A stretch of 64,000 bases of DNA from Streptomyces sp. R28 (lineage in GTDB: Bacteria; Actinomycetota; Actinomycetes; Streptomycetales; Streptomycetaceae), in assembly GCF_041052385.1 (NCBI RefSeq), contig NZ_CP163439.1:3213001-3277000 (forward strand), in the 5' to 3' direction. The notes under the pieces were generated by a model that had not been told where the DNA came from, did no database searches, and worked only from the letters and a program-made list of their open reading frames with translations. This document shows, piece after piece, positions 8,590-19,068 of the stretch (positions are counted from its first letter, which is position 1; every line of letters starts with the position of its first letter). Position numbers and translations under genes: made by a program.

Positions 8590-8735
8590 GACGGCGTCGT
8601 CATCACACCCGTACAGGGGGAAGCCGGTGCAAATCCGGCGCTGACCCGCAACCGTAAACCGGTCGTCGAAGGCCGGTGAGCCGGATCGCCCCGTACGGAT
8701 TCGTGACCGGCTCACGTGTCCCGGCAGCCGGCCGG
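8590..8735 (+). promoter_or_regulatory. Cobalamin riboswitch
   Basis: The leader contains AAGCCGGTGCAAATCCGGC (8631-8649) followed by GCTGACCCGCAACCGTAA (8639-8656), the highly conserved core of cobalamin riboswitches. A downstream arm, GGTGAGCCGGATCGCC, is of the class found in actinobacteria. GC-rich helices follow before the ribosome site (AAGGG) of the gene at 8829, 90-100 bases later. When B12 binds, such elements repress; here the regulated unit is the five-gene ECF operon. The boundaries are approximate. Confidence 0.93.
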
Positions 8736-8828
8736 AGCACGGCACCGTCGAGGTATACGGAGCCGAGCCGCCCGGGGGGGTCTCCCCTGTGCTGCCCGGT
8801 TCCCCCTAGGGAAGGGCACCCGCCGATC

Positions 8829-10076
8829 ATGTACGTCCGCCGCAGCGCCGCGGTCCTGGCCGCCACCGTCGTGATCGGCGCGGCCGCGCCCGCCGTAGCC
8901 GCCGACCCGACCCCCTCCGCATCGCCGTCGCAGGCGTTCCCCGCCGCGCTGTACGGCGGCACGGACCCCACGTACGACGGTGTCTGGCGCCAGTCCCTCG
9001 CGCTGCTCGCGCAGGACACGGTCGCGGTGAAGCCGGCGTCGAAGTCGGTGGACTGGCTGCTGGGCCAGCAGTGCGCGAACGGAGCCTTCGCGCCGTACCG
9101 CGCGGACACGAGTACGGCCTGCGACGCGAAGACCATGATCGACACCAACAGCACGGCGGCCGCCGTACAGGCGCTGGCCGCGCTCGGCGGGCACGACACC
9201 GCGACCGGCAAGGCGGTGTCCTGGCTGAAGTCGGTCCAGAACAAGGACGGCGGCTGGGGTTACGCGGCGGGCGGGGCGAGCGACGCGAACTCGACGTCGG
9301 TCGTGATCGGTGCGCTGGCCTCGGTGGGCGAGAAGCCGGCGGAGGTCGTGAAGGGCGGCAAGGGCGGGAAGGGCGGCAAGTCGCCTTACGACGCCCTGTT
9401 GAAGCTGGCGTTGCCGTGCGACGGCGACGGGGCGGGCGCCTTCGCCTTCCAGCCCGACAAGAAGGGCGCGCTGTCGGCCAACGCGGACGCCACGGCGGCG
9501 GCGGTGCTGGGCGCGCTGGGCAAGGGGATGCCGGTCGAGGCGGGCAAGCCGGCGAGCGCCGACTGCACCGACGCCGGCGACCGCACCCCGGAGCAGGCCG
9601 CGGCGAACGGCGCCGCCTACCTCGCGCAGGCGTTGGCGAAGGACGGCCACCTGACGTCCGCGATGCCGGGTGCCGAGGACCAGCCCGACTACGGCAACAC
9701 CGCCGACGCGGTCGTGGCACTCGCCGCGCAGGGCAGTGCCGAGGCCGCGCGAAAGCCACTGCGGTGGCTGGAGCGGAACTCCGCCCAGTGGGCGGCCAAG
9801 AGCGGCCCCGCCGCCTACGCCCAGCTGATCCTCGCCGCCCACGCGACCGGCACCGACCCGCGTGACTTCGGCGGCACGGACCTCGTCGAGCAGCTCAACG
9901 CGACGGGCCCGGCACCCCAGTCGGCGGCGGGCGGACCGGGCACCGCGTCGGCGAAGGCCTCGGAGCAGGAGGACGACGACAACGGCGGCGTCAGCGTGTG
10001 GTGGATCGTCGGCGTCGGCCTGGTCGCGGGCATCGGCGTTGGCTTCCTGATCAGCGGTCGCAACAAGGGCAAGTGA
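8829..10076 (+). CDS. Secreted, membrane-tethered alpha/alpha-barrel protein (terpene-cyclase/intrinsic-factor-like), putative B12 binder
   Basis: 415 residues. A signal peptide ends near AAAPAVAADP. The body has repeated units typical of the prenyltransferase/squalene-cyclase alpha/alpha barrel (ALAALGG, SWLKSVQNKDGGWGY, LNATG). An acidic linker (EQEDDDNGG) and one C-terminal transmembrane helix follow, then a short basic tail. ATG 8829 follows AAGGG. It is the first gene behind the cobalamin riboswitch. Human intrinsic factor and transcobalamin bind B12 with the same kind of alpha6/alpha6 barrel plus a small beta domain. I infer that this is the extracytoplasmic cobalamin-binding component. 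A Lys/Gly-rich insertion (KGGKGGKGGK) lies mid-barrel. Confidence 0.8.
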   Translation: MYVRRSAAVLAATVVIGAAAPAVAADPTPSASPSQAFPAALYGGTDPTYDGVWRQSLALLAQDTVAVKPASKSVDWLLGQQCANGAFAPYRADTSTACDAKTMIDTNSTAAAVQALAALGGHDTATGKAVSWLKSVQNKDGGWGYAAGGASDANSTSVVIGALASVGEKPAEVVKGGKGGKGGKSPYDALLKLALPCDGDGAGAFAFQPDKKGALSANADATAAAVLGALGKGMPVEAGKPASADCTDAGDRTPEQAAANGAAYLAQALAKDGHLTSAMPGAEDQPDYGNTADAVVALAAQGSAEAARKPLRWLERNSAQWAAKSGPAAYAQLILAAHATGTDPRDFGGTDLVEQLNATGPAPQSAAGGPGTASAKASEQEDDDNGGVSVWWIVGVGLVAGIGVGFLISGRNKGK

Positions 10077-10078
10077 CC

Positions 10079-10759
10079 GTGATCCGCCGCGCTTTCCCCC
10101 TCCTCCTGGCCGCGCTGCTCCTGCTGACCGGCGTGGCCCAGGCCGCCCACGCGACGGGCTACCGCTACTGGTCCTTCTGGGACCGCGACGGCGACAGCTG
10201 GATCTACGCCACCCAGGGGCCCTCCCTCGCCCGCCCCTCCGACGGCGACGTCCAGGGCTTCCGCTTCGCGGTGAGCGAGGACTCCAAGGACGCGGCGCAG
10301 CCGAGGGGCGCCGCCGCGTTCGCGGTGATCTGCGCGAGGACGCCCGCGCAGGACGGCGAGAAGCGGGTGGCCCTGGTCGTCGACTTCGGTACGGCAGCGG
10401 ACGCCCCGTCGGGCGAGACCCCGCCGAACCGCCGTACGGCATGCGCGCGGGTGGCGCCGGACGCGACCACGGCGGAGGCCCTGGCGGCGGTGGCCAAGCC
10501 CCTGCGGTACGACACGAACGCCCTGTTGTGCGCGATCTCGGGGTATCCGGAGAAGGGGTGCGGGGAGCAGGTGGCCGGGGGCGAGAAGCCGACGGCCACG
10601 GAGAAGGCGACCGCTGACGAGACGACCGCCGAGGAGACGGCCGCCGAGAAGCGAGGGACGTCGGACGAGGGGCCGTCGCTGGGGCTGGTGGCGGGGATCG
10701 CCGTAGTGGCCGTACTCGGAGCGGCAGCGGCCTGGCAGGCACGGCGGCGGCGGACGTGA
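10079..10759 (+). CDS. SCO2322-like secreted protein with C-terminal anchor, possible beta-domain partner
   Basis: 226 residues starting at GTG 10079, with AAGGG 9 bases upstream; GTG 10073, overlapping the previous stop, is the alternative. A signal peptide ends near QAAHA. The next 40 residues, YRYWSFW...WIYATQGP...PSDGDVQGFRF, form a small beta-type domain. A Thr/Glu-rich repeat (TADETTAEETAAEK), one transmembrane helix and an Arg-rich tail follow. The W/Y...GP...DGDV..RF pattern resembles the DUF4430 beta domain that closes the B12 site in intrinsic factor; I infer this only from the pattern. It recalls the S. coelicolor SCO2322 family. It overlaps the ECF gene by one base and is co-expressed. 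Confidence 0.75.
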   Translation: MIRRAFPLLLAALLLLTGVAQAAHATGYRYWSFWDRDGDSWIYATQGPSLARPSDGDVQGFRFAVSEDSKDAAQPRGAAAFAVICARTPAQDGEKRVALVVDFGTAADAPSGETPPNRRTACARVAPDATTAEALAAVAKPLRYDTNALLCAISGYPEKGCGEQVAGGEKPTATEKATADETTAEETAAEKRGTSDEGPSLGLVAGIAVVAVLGAAAAWQARRRRT

Positions 10760-11844
10760 TGGCCGGGCCACAGCTGCACCCCGGCGCCTGGTGGCTCTGG
10801 TCCCTCTCCCTCGGTACCGCGGCCACCCGCACCACCAACCCCCTCCTGCTCACCCTCCTCATAGCAACGTCCGCCTACGTGGTGGCGACCTGCCGCCCCG
10901 ACGCCCCCTGGGCCCGCTCCTACACGGCCTTCGTCAAGCTCGCCCTGGCCGTTCTCCTCATCCGCCTCGTCTTCGCGGTGGCCCTCGGCTCCCCCATCCC
11001 CGGCACGCATGTGATCGTCACCCTCCCCGAACTCCCCCTCCCGCACTGGGCGCAGGGCATCCGCCTGGGCGGCAGGGTCACCGTCGAGACCCTCCTGTTC
11101 GCCCTCTACGACGGCCTGCGGCTGGCCACCCTCCTCATCTGCGTGGGCGCGGCGAACTCCCTGGCCAACCCCGCCCGCCTCCTCAAGTCCCTGCCCGGCG
11201 CCCTCTACGAGATGGGCGTGGCGGTGGTCGTGGCCCTCACCTACGCCCCCCACCTGATCGCCGACGTCCAGCGCCTGCGTGCCGCCCGCCGTCTGCGGGG
11301 CCGTCCCGACACGGGTATCCGCGGCCTCCTGCACGTCGGACTCCCGGTCCTGGAGAGCGCGTTGGAGCGCTCGGTCGCCCTCGCCGCCGCGATGCACGCC
11401 CGCGGCTACGGCCGCAGCGCCGACGTCCCGCCCCGCGTCCGCCGTACGACCACCGCGCTCACCCTCGGCGGCCTGCTCGGCGTCTGCGCGGGAACGTACG
11501 GAGTGCTGACCGCCGAGGGCGGCACATACGGCCTCCCGGTCCTCCTCGCCGGACTCGCCGCCGCGCTCGCGGGGCTGCGTCTGGGCGGTCGCCGCTCCCT
11601 GCGCACCCGTTACCGCCCGGACCGCTGGGACGCGCGCGCCTGGCTGGTCACCGGTTCCGGCGTGGCCGTCGCCGCCCTGCTGGCCCTAGCCGCCGCCCGC
11701 GACCCGGCGGCCCTGCACCCCGGCGTGGTCCCCCTCGTCGCCCCCGCCCTCCCCTTGTGGCCCGCGGCGGCCGTCCTCCTCGGCCTGCTCCCCGCCTTCA
11801 TCAGCCCCGCACCCCGACATCCCGCCCTCAAGGAGCCGTCGTGA
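10759..11844 (+). CDS. ECF transporter transmembrane component (EcfT/CbiQ family)
   Basis: 361 residues, polytopic. The two coupling helices carry the Ala-Arg-Gly signatures AARRLRG and AMHARGYGR that bind the ATPases in EcfT proteins. More hydrophobic helices follow the coupling region than in the usual 250-residue EcfT. ATG 10759 overlaps the previous stop; a GTG 3 bases earlier is also possible. It links the double ATPase (next gene, GTGA overlap) to the substrate-specific S component two genes down. With the riboswitch, this points to import of cobalamin or a precursor. Confidence 0.92.
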   Translation: MAGPQLHPGAWWLWSLSLGTAATRTTNPLLLTLLIATSAYVVATCRPDAPWARSYTAFVKLALAVLLIRLVFAVALGSPIPGTHVIVTLPELPLPHWAQGIRLGGRVTVETLLFALYDGLRLATLLICVGAANSLANPARLLKSLPGALYEMGVAVVVALTYAPHLIADVQRLRAARRLRGRPDTGIRGLLHVGLPVLESALERSVALAAAMHARGYGRSADVPPRVRRTTTALTLGGLLGVCAGTYGVLTAEGGTYGLPVLLAGLAAALAGLRLGGRRSLRTRYRPDRWDARAWLVTGSGVAVAALLALAAARDPAALHPGVVPLVAPALPLWPAAAVLLGLLPAFISPAPRHPALKEPS

Positions 11845-13520
11845 TCCGCTTCGAGAACGTCTCCGTGACGTACGACGGCGCCGCCGAACCCGCCGTCCAG
11901 GGCGTGGACTTCGAGGTCCCGGAGGGCGAACTGGTGCTGCTCGTCGGCCCGTCGGGCGTCGGCAAGTCCACCGTCATCGGCGCGGTGAGCGGGCTCGTCC
12001 CGCACTTCACCGGCGGCACCCTGCGCGGCCGCGTCACGGTGGCCGGCCGCGACACCCGCACGCACAAGCCGCGTGAACTCGCCGACGTGGTGGGCACGGT
12101 GGGGCAGGATCCCCTCTCCCACTTCGTGACCGACACCGTCGAGGACGAACTGGCCTACGGCATGGAGTCGCTGGGCCTCGCCCCGGACGTCATGCGCCGC
12201 CGCGTCGAGGAGACCCTCGACCTGCTGGGCCTGGCCGACCTGCGCGCCCGCTCCATCGCCACCCTCTCCGGCGGCCAGCAGCAACGCGTCGCGATCGGCT
12301 CGGTACTCACCCCGCACCCCAGGGCGCTGATCCTCGACGAGCCCACCTCGGCCCTCGACCCGGCCGCCGCGGAAGAGGTCCTCGCGGTCCTCCAACGCCT
12401 GGTCCACGACCTCGGCACGACGGTCCTGATGGCCGAACACCGCCTGGAACGGGTCATCCAGTACGCCGACCAGGTCGTACTGCTGCCCGCACCGGGCGAG
12501 GCCCCGATCCTGGGCACCCCGGCGGAGGTGATGGCCGTGTCGCCGGTGTATCCCCCGGTCGTAGGTCTGGGCCGCCTGGCGGGCTGGACTCCCTTGCCGC
12601 TGACGGTCCGAGACGCCCGGCGACGGGCGACAGCCCTGCGGCAACAACTTGAGGAGCGGGACGACAACCCCCAGGGGTGCGGGGAACTGCGCGACCAGCC
12701 ACAACGAACCGGCAGCCGCCCGCAACCCGCTCCCCCCGAGCTATTGGGCGAAAAACCCACTCACCGCCGATGGTTCAAGCGCAGGGGCACCCCCACACAA
12801 CCCTCGCCCTACGCCGCCGAAGTAAAAGCCCTCGCCGTAACCCGCGACCGCGTCCAGGCCCTACGCCACGTAGACCTCACCGTCACCCCCGGCGAAACCA
12901 TCGCCGTCATGGGCCGCAACGGCGCCGGCAAATCCACCCTCCTCAACACCCTGGTCGGCCTCATCGACCCCTCCGTCGGCTCGGTCACCCTCGGCGGAGC
13001 CGTCGGCCTGGTCCCGCAGGAACCCCGCGACCTCCTCTACGCCGACACGGTCGCCGCCGAGTGCACAACCGCCGACGCCGACGTGGCCGCCGCGCCCGGC
13101 ACCTGTCGCGCCCTCGTCTCCGAGCTCCTCCCGGACATCTCTGACGACACCCACCCGCGCGACCTCTCCGAGGGCCAGCGTCTGACGCTCGCCCTGGCGG
13201 TGGTCCTGACCGCACGCCCTTCCCTCCTCCTCCTCGACGAACCGACCCGAGGCCTCGACTACGCGGCCAAGGCCCGCCTGCTCACCCTTCTGCGCGGCCT
13301 CGCCGCCGAGGGGCACGCGATCGTCCTGGCCACGCACGACGTGGAGCTGGCCGCCGAACTCGCCCACCGGGTCGTGCTCCTCGCCGACGGCGAGGTGATA
13401 GCGGACGGCCCGGCAGCGGACGTAGTGGTCGCCTCGCCGTCCTTCGCCCCCCAGGTGGCCAAGATCCTGGCCCCGCAGAAGTGGCTCACGGTCGCCGAGG
13501 TGAGGGAGGCCCTCGCATGA
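11841..13520 (+). CDS. Fused double ATPase of ECF transporter (EcfA-EcfA')
   Basis: 559 residues with two ABC ATPase domains in one chain. The first has Walker A GPSGVGKST, signature LSGGQQQRVAIG and Walker B ALILDEPTSALDP. The second has Walker A GRNGAGKST, a degenerate signature LSEGQRLTLALAV and Walker B LLLLDEPTRGLD. A Pro/Arg-rich linker of about 90 residues separates them. In most ECF systems the two ATPases are separate proteins; the fusion is common in actinobacteria. GTG 11841 overlaps the EcfT stop. It drives transport on the cytoplasmic face. Confidence 0.93.
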   Translation: MIRFENVSVTYDGAAEPAVQGVDFEVPEGELVLLVGPSGVGKSTVIGAVSGLVPHFTGGTLRGRVTVAGRDTRTHKPRELADVVGTVGQDPLSHFVTDTVEDELAYGMESLGLAPDVMRRRVEETLDLLGLADLRARSIATLSGGQQQRVAIGSVLTPHPRALILDEPTSALDPAAAEEVLAVLQRLVHDLGTTVLMAEHRLERVIQYADQVVLLPAPGEAPILGTPAEVMAVSPVYPPVVGLGRLAGWTPLPLTVRDARRRATALRQQLEERDDNPQGCGELRDQPQRTGSRPQPAPPELLGEKPTHRRWFKRRGTPTQPSPYAAEVKALAVTRDRVQALRHVDLTVTPGETIAVMGRNGAGKSTLLNTLVGLIDPSVGSVTLGGAVGLVPQEPRDLLYADTVAAECTTADADVAAAPGTCRALVSELLPDISDDTHPRDLSEGQRLTLALAVVLTARPSLLLLDEPTRGLDYAAKARLLTLLRGLAAEGHAIVLATHDVELAAELAHRVVLLADGEVIADGPAADVVVASPSFAPQVAKILAPQKWLTVAEVREALA

Positions 13521-14347
13521 CCGGCCGCTCCACTCGTCAGGCCCGAGCCGTCCGCCTGGGACCCCGCTCCATCGCCGCCCTCGTCCTGGTCAGCGCGGTC
13601 GGCGTGGCCGCGGTCGGCTGGCCCTTCCTCTCCCCGCCCGCCTCGCAGGTGAGCGCGCACGCGCAGGACGCGCCCTGGCTGTTCACCGGCCTGCTTCTCC
13701 TGCTGGTGGCCGTCGTGGCCGCGACGATCGCCGAGTCCGGGCTCGGCCCGAAGGCGGTGGCGATGCTGGGCGTGCTGGCGGCGACCGGCGCCGCCCTGCG
13801 CCCCCTCGGCGCCGGAACGGCCGGTATCGAGCCGATGTTCTTCCTGATGGTGCTCAGCGGCCGGGTCCTCGGCCCGGGCTTCGGCTTCGTTCTCGGCGCG
13901 GTGACGATGTTCGCGTCCGCCCTGCTCACGGGCGGGGTGGGGCCGTGGCTGCCGTTCCAGATGCTGTCGATGGGCTGGTTCACGATGGGCGCCGGGCTGC
14001 TGCCGGGACCGGACCGCCTGCGCGGCCGCGGTGAGCTGCTCCTGCTGGCCGGCTACGGCTTCCTCGCCGCCTTCGCCTACGGCACGGTGATGAACATGCA
14101 GGGCTGGCCCTACTTCGACCCGGACGTCACGCCGCTCGCCCCCGACCCGCAGGCCGGGCCCCTGGCCAACCTCGCCCGCTTCGTCGCGTACTGCCTGGCC
14201 ACCTCGCTCGGCTGGGACCTCGGCCGGGCGGTCGTCACCGTCGTTCTCAGCCTCACGCTCGGTCCGGCGATCCTCAAGGCGCTGCGCCGGGCCACGCGCC
14301 GGGCGGCCTTCGAGAGCCCGGTCACATTCGACGCTCCCGCAGGGTGA
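13517..14347 (+). CDS. ECF transporter S component, putative cobalamin-specific
   Basis: 276 residues with six or so hydrophobic segments and small-residue-rich helices (LGAGTAGIEPMFFLMVLSG cut here; GFVLGAVTMFASALL), the look of an ECF substrate-binding subunit. ATG 13517 overlaps the ATPase stop by four bases. An S component following EcfT and the double ATPase completes a group I ECF transporter. Substrate assignment (cobalamin) rests on the riboswitch and the secreted partners, not on a recognised binding motif. The last residues are basic and cytoplasmic. Confidence 0.85.
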   Translation: MTGRSTRQARAVRLGPRSIAALVLVSAVGVAAVGWPFLSPPASQVSAHAQDAPWLFTGLLLLLVAVVAATIAESGLGPKAVAMLGVLAATGAALRPLGAGTAGIEPMFFLMVLSGRVLGPGFGFVLGAVTMFASALLTGGVGPWLPFQMLSMGWFTMGAGLLPGPDRLRGRGELLLLAGYGFLAAFAYGTVMNMQGWPYFDPDVTPLAPDPQAGPLANLARFVAYCLATSLGWDLGRAVVTVVLSLTLGPAILKALRRATRRAAFESPVTFDAPAG

Positions 14348-14683
14348 GGGCCCGCGCGCGGACCGTCAGCGCCCCGGTGAACCACCCCACATGACCCGGA
14401 TCACCTACGATCCGTCTTAGTCGGACAAATCGGATGCCATGTACGCGTCGATTCGGCCGCTGACCTGCACATTGAGAGCCACGTCACACAAACGACCTTC
14501 ACCCCACATACGACTACAACTAGCAAACAGGCTCATTGCGGACACCTTCCCAGCCTGCTTCTCTGGATGACGTCGCACGGCGCCGACGTGCCCTCAGGGC
14601 CGCGGCGCCGACGCACGCCCCCCGCCTCGCTTCGCGTGGTTCCGGCATGCCCGCGGCGCACTGTCCCCGAAGAAAGGCTCCCT
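14348..14683. other. Intergenic leader region before transglycosylase
   Basis: 336 bp without a gene. It contains a moderately AT-rich stretch (about 14400-14530), which probably holds the promoter of the downstream secreted transglycosylase. A short dyad TCCG/CGGA lies around 14411-14426. I looked for the c-di-AMP riboswitch often found before Streptomyces cell-wall hydrolases and did not find its conserved core. Confidence 0.5.
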
Positions 14684-15100
14684 GTGTCCGTGATTTCCTC
14701 CTTCCGCCGCATCTCCGCCCCGAAGAAGGCCCTCACCGGTGCCGCCCTGGCCGCCGCCACCGCCGGCACCCTGTTCGCCGCCGCGCCCGCGCAGGCCGCG
14801 ACGACCGAGGCCGGCTCGGCGCAGCAGATCGCGAAGAAGATGATCTCGGACTCGGCCCAGTACCAGTGCTTCTCCAAGATCGTCGACCACGAGAGCGACT
14901 GGAACATCAACGCCACGAACGCCTCCAGCGGCGCCTACGGCCTCGTCCAGGCCCTGCCCGGCAACAAGATGGCCTCCGCCGGCTCCGACTGGAAGACCAA
15001 CCCGGCCACCCAGATCAAGTGGGGCGTGGACTACATGAAGGACCGCTACGGCAGCCCGTGCGGCGCCTGGAACTTCTGGCAGTCGAACGGCTGGTACTGA
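14684..15100 (+). CDS. Secreted transglycosylase-like protein (SLT domain)
   Basis: 138 residues. The start is GTG 14684, with GAAAGG 6 bases upstream. A signal peptide ends at AQAATT. The small mature domain has the catalytic-type sequence CFSKIVDHESDWN (the Glu would be the acid of a lytic transglycosylase), SSGAYGLVQALPG, and the closing YGSPCGAWNFWQSNGWY with a Cys pair. These are abundant secreted Streptomyces proteins of the lysozyme-like fold that cut peptidoglycan outside the cell. A strong terminator follows. Single-gene unit. Confidence 0.9.
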   Translation: MSVISSFRRISAPKKALTGAALAAATAGTLFAAAPAQAATTEAGSAQQIAKKMISDSAQYQCFSKIVDHESDWNINATNASSGAYGLVQALPGNKMASAGSDWKTNPATQIKWGVDYMKDRYGSPCGAWNFWQSNGWY

Positions 15101-15122
15101 GCCGACACCGCCAGACAGAACC

Positions 15123-15160
15123 GAAGGCGGCGGCCCCCGATCCCCGGGGCCGCCGCCTTC
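15123..15160 (+). terminator. Strong hairpin terminator after transglycosylase gene
   Basis: GAAGGCGGCGGCCCC (15123-15137) is perfectly complementary to GGGGCCGCCGCCTTC (15146-15160) across an 8-base loop, 22 bases after the stop codon. There is no U-run, as is usual in Streptomyces. Confidence 0.85.
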
Positions 15161-15251
15161 GCCATGCCCGGCCCGCCGTCCGCGGAAAGTCTCGGGGGAG
15201 GCAGGAACGGGGCGTAGGGAAAAGGGGTGCTCCTGCCTCCCTCGGGACGGG

Positions 15252-16487
15252 TCAGACGGTGCTGACCCGCAGTTCCTTCACGCCGTTGATCCACGCGGAG
15301 CGCAGTCGGCGGGGGTCACCGACCAGCCGCAGGCCGGGCAGGGCGTCGGCCACGGCGTTGAAGATGAGGTCGATCTCCAGGACCGCCAGGGACTTGCCGA
15401 GGCAGTAGTGGGGGCCGCCGCCACCGAAGCCCAGATGGGGGTTGGGGTCGCGGGTGATGTCGAAGGTGCCCGGGTTCTCGAAGACGTCGGGGTCGTGGTT
15501 GGCGGAGGCGTAGAAGATGCCGACCCGCTCACCCTTCTTGATCTGCTTGCCGCCCAGCTCCGTGTCCTGCGTCGCCGTGCGCTGGAAGGAGACCACCGGG
15601 GTCGCCCAGCGCACGATCTCCTCCGCCGCCGTGGCGGGACGCTCCCTCTTGTACAGCTCCCACTGCTCGGGGTGAGTGAGGAAGGCGTGCATGCCGTGGG
15701 TGATGGCGTTACGGGTGGTCTCGTTGCCGGCCACGGCCAGCATCAGCACGAAGAACCCGAACTCGTCCGAGCGGAGGCTGCCCTCGTCCTCGGCCGCGAC
15801 CAGCGTCGTGACGATGTCCTTCGCCGGGCACTCCTTGCGGTCGGCGGCCATGTTCATCGCGTACGAGATGAGTTCGGTGGCCGACTCCTGCCCGACCTCC
15901 TCCGTGATGGCGTACTCGGGATCGTCGTACGAGATCATCTTGTTGGACCAGTCGAAGATCTTGGCCCGGTCGTCCTGCGGGATACCGATGAGCTCGGCGA
16001 TGGCCTGGAGGGGCAGTTCGCAGGCGACCTCGGTGACGAAGTCGAAGGGGCCGGGGTGCTCCCGGGCGTTCGCGGCGATCGCCCGCGCCCGCGCCCGCAG
16101 GCGTTCCTCCAGGGCGCGGATGGCACGCGGGGTGAAGACGCGCTGGACGATCTGGCGGACCCGGGTGTGCTCGGGCGGGTCCATGTTCAGCAGGATCAGC
16201 CGCTGGGCATCGATGGCATCGCGCTCGATGTGTTCGTTGAAGCGGATGATCGCGGTGTTGAGGGTGGACGAGAACAACTCCGGGTGCGTCGAGACGTACT
16301 TGACGTCCGCGTGCCGGGTCACCGCCCAGTAGCCCTCGTCCTGGAACCCGGCCACGTTGTCCGCCTGCGGGATCCAGCGGACCGGTTCGGCGCGGCGCAG
16401 CTCGGCGAACTCCGGGAGGGGTACGCGGTGGTGCAGCACATCGGGGTCGGTGAAGTCGAACCCGTCGGGAAGCGCTGGACAGGGCAT
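15252..16487 (-). CDS. Cytochrome P450, CYP125-like (steroid C26/27 hydroxylase type)
   Basis: 411 residues. The I-helix motif is AVAGNETTRN, the ExxR motif is EEIVRWATPV, and the heme loop is FGGGGPHYCLGKSLA. The opening LPDGFDFTDPDV and the phrases LILLNMDPPEH, ELPLQAIAELIGIPQDDR, DEFGFFVLMLAVAGNETTRN, LIFNAVAD and RLRSAWINGVK are closely matched in my recollection of M. tuberculosis CYP125A1, the enzyme that oxidises the cholesterol side chain at C26/27. ATG 16487 has GGAG 6 bases upstream; the TTG two codons before is less likely. It is divergent from the FadA5-like thiolase, as cyp125/fadA5 are in M. tuberculosis (Rv3545c/Rv3546). Possible electron donor: ferredoxin at 4176-4409. Confidence 0.88.
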   Translation of the reverse strand: MPCPALPDGFDFTDPDVLHHRVPLPEFAELRRAEPVRWIPQADNVAGFQDEGYWAVTRHADVKYVSTHPELFSSTLNTAIIRFNEHIERDAIDAQRLILLNMDPPEHTRVRQIVQRVFTPRAIRALEERLRARARAIAANAREHPGPFDFVTEVACELPLQAIAELIGIPQDDRAKIFDWSNKMISYDDPEYAITEEVGQESATELISYAMNMAADRKECPAKDIVTTLVAAEDEGSLRSDEFGFFVLMLAVAGNETTRNAITHGMHAFLTHPEQWELYKRERPATAAEEIVRWATPVVSFQRTATQDTELGGKQIKKGERVGIFYASANHDPDVFENPGTFDITRDPNPHLGFGGGGPHYCLGKSLAVLEIDLIFNAVADALPGLRLVGDPRRLRSAWINGVKELRVSTV

Positions 16488-16675
16488 CGGCAACTCCAGC
16501 CATCTGACGGTCCATCAGAACAGGGTTGCCGCGAAGGTAGTAACGGGTTCTACAAGTGGCAAGGGGTACGGCACCCCGAATCCCGTGCGGAATTCGTGCA
16601 GATCTCCGCAGATCACGACTCCGGGGCCTGCAAGACCCTTGCGGTGAGCGACGACCCGTCAGCAGACTGCGAAGG

Positions 16676-18168
<1,493 letters not shown>

Positions 18169-19068
18169 AGCGTTCCTCCATCACGCGTCGGATCAGCTCC
18201 GCCGAATCCCTGAGGGAGAGGGAGGCGGCCTGAAGGTGATCGTAACGGAGCGAGCAGTCCTTGACGGTGTCCGGGTTGGCGGTTGGATGCCCGCTCCCGT
18301 AGCCCTCCATATAGACGATGTCCGGATCGCTCTCGAAGCGGTAGAGGTTGAATGAGCCTGTCAGCCCCGCGTGCGCTCCGGCCGAGAACGGCAGCACCTG
18401 GATGTTGATCCGAGGATTGCGCTCGAACGACAACAGGTGGGCAAGTTGGCCGCGCATCGTCTCGCGACCGCCAATCTCCTGGTGCAGGGCGGCTTCGCTG
18501 AGAATCGCCCACAGGACCGGGGGCTTCCCCTTCTCGAAGATGCGCTGGCGAGCGAGTCGTACAGCGGTGCGGTCGTCGAGGTCCGTGTCGTCCAGCAGGC
18601 CGAGTACGGCACGCGCGTACTCGGGGGTCTGGAGCAGACCGTGCACCATGCCCATCTGGAAGGTGCAGATCTCTGTCGCCCGCGACTCCAACTCGGCCAC
18701 CTGCTGAAACCAGGCCGGAAGCTGACTACGCATCACCAGCTCATGCAGCCGAGCCAGTAACCCACCCGTCTCCAGCGCCAGATCCGCCCGCTCACTGAAC
18801 TGCAGCGTCGGCAGCTTCCGTGCCGTCTCGATCTGGCCGACCAGCGACCCCGTGCAGTAGACGATGCTGCCGAGCTGCTTCTGTGTCAGGTCGGCGGACT
18901 CGCGGTACCGCCGTAGCTCGAAGCCGTAGTAGTCCAGTGGCGAGGCGCCCGGGTCGAGGGTGTTGATGTGGGTCACGCAGAGCCCCCTCTCACGCAACTC
19001 GGCCCACTTCCGGACCGGTTGTATCTGTTCCGTAGCCCAGAGTAGTTGCGCGAGGTCAGGCTAGTACC

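Noticed and set aside
8712..10862. 716-codon open frame on the minus strand through the B12 operon
   Set aside because: Arg/Ala-rich shadow, contradicts the riboswitch orientation and signal peptides of the plus-strand genes.
14348..14683. Possible c-di-AMP riboswitch before the transglycosylase gene
   Set aside because: These are common before Streptomyces wall hydrolases, but the conserved core sequences were not found here.
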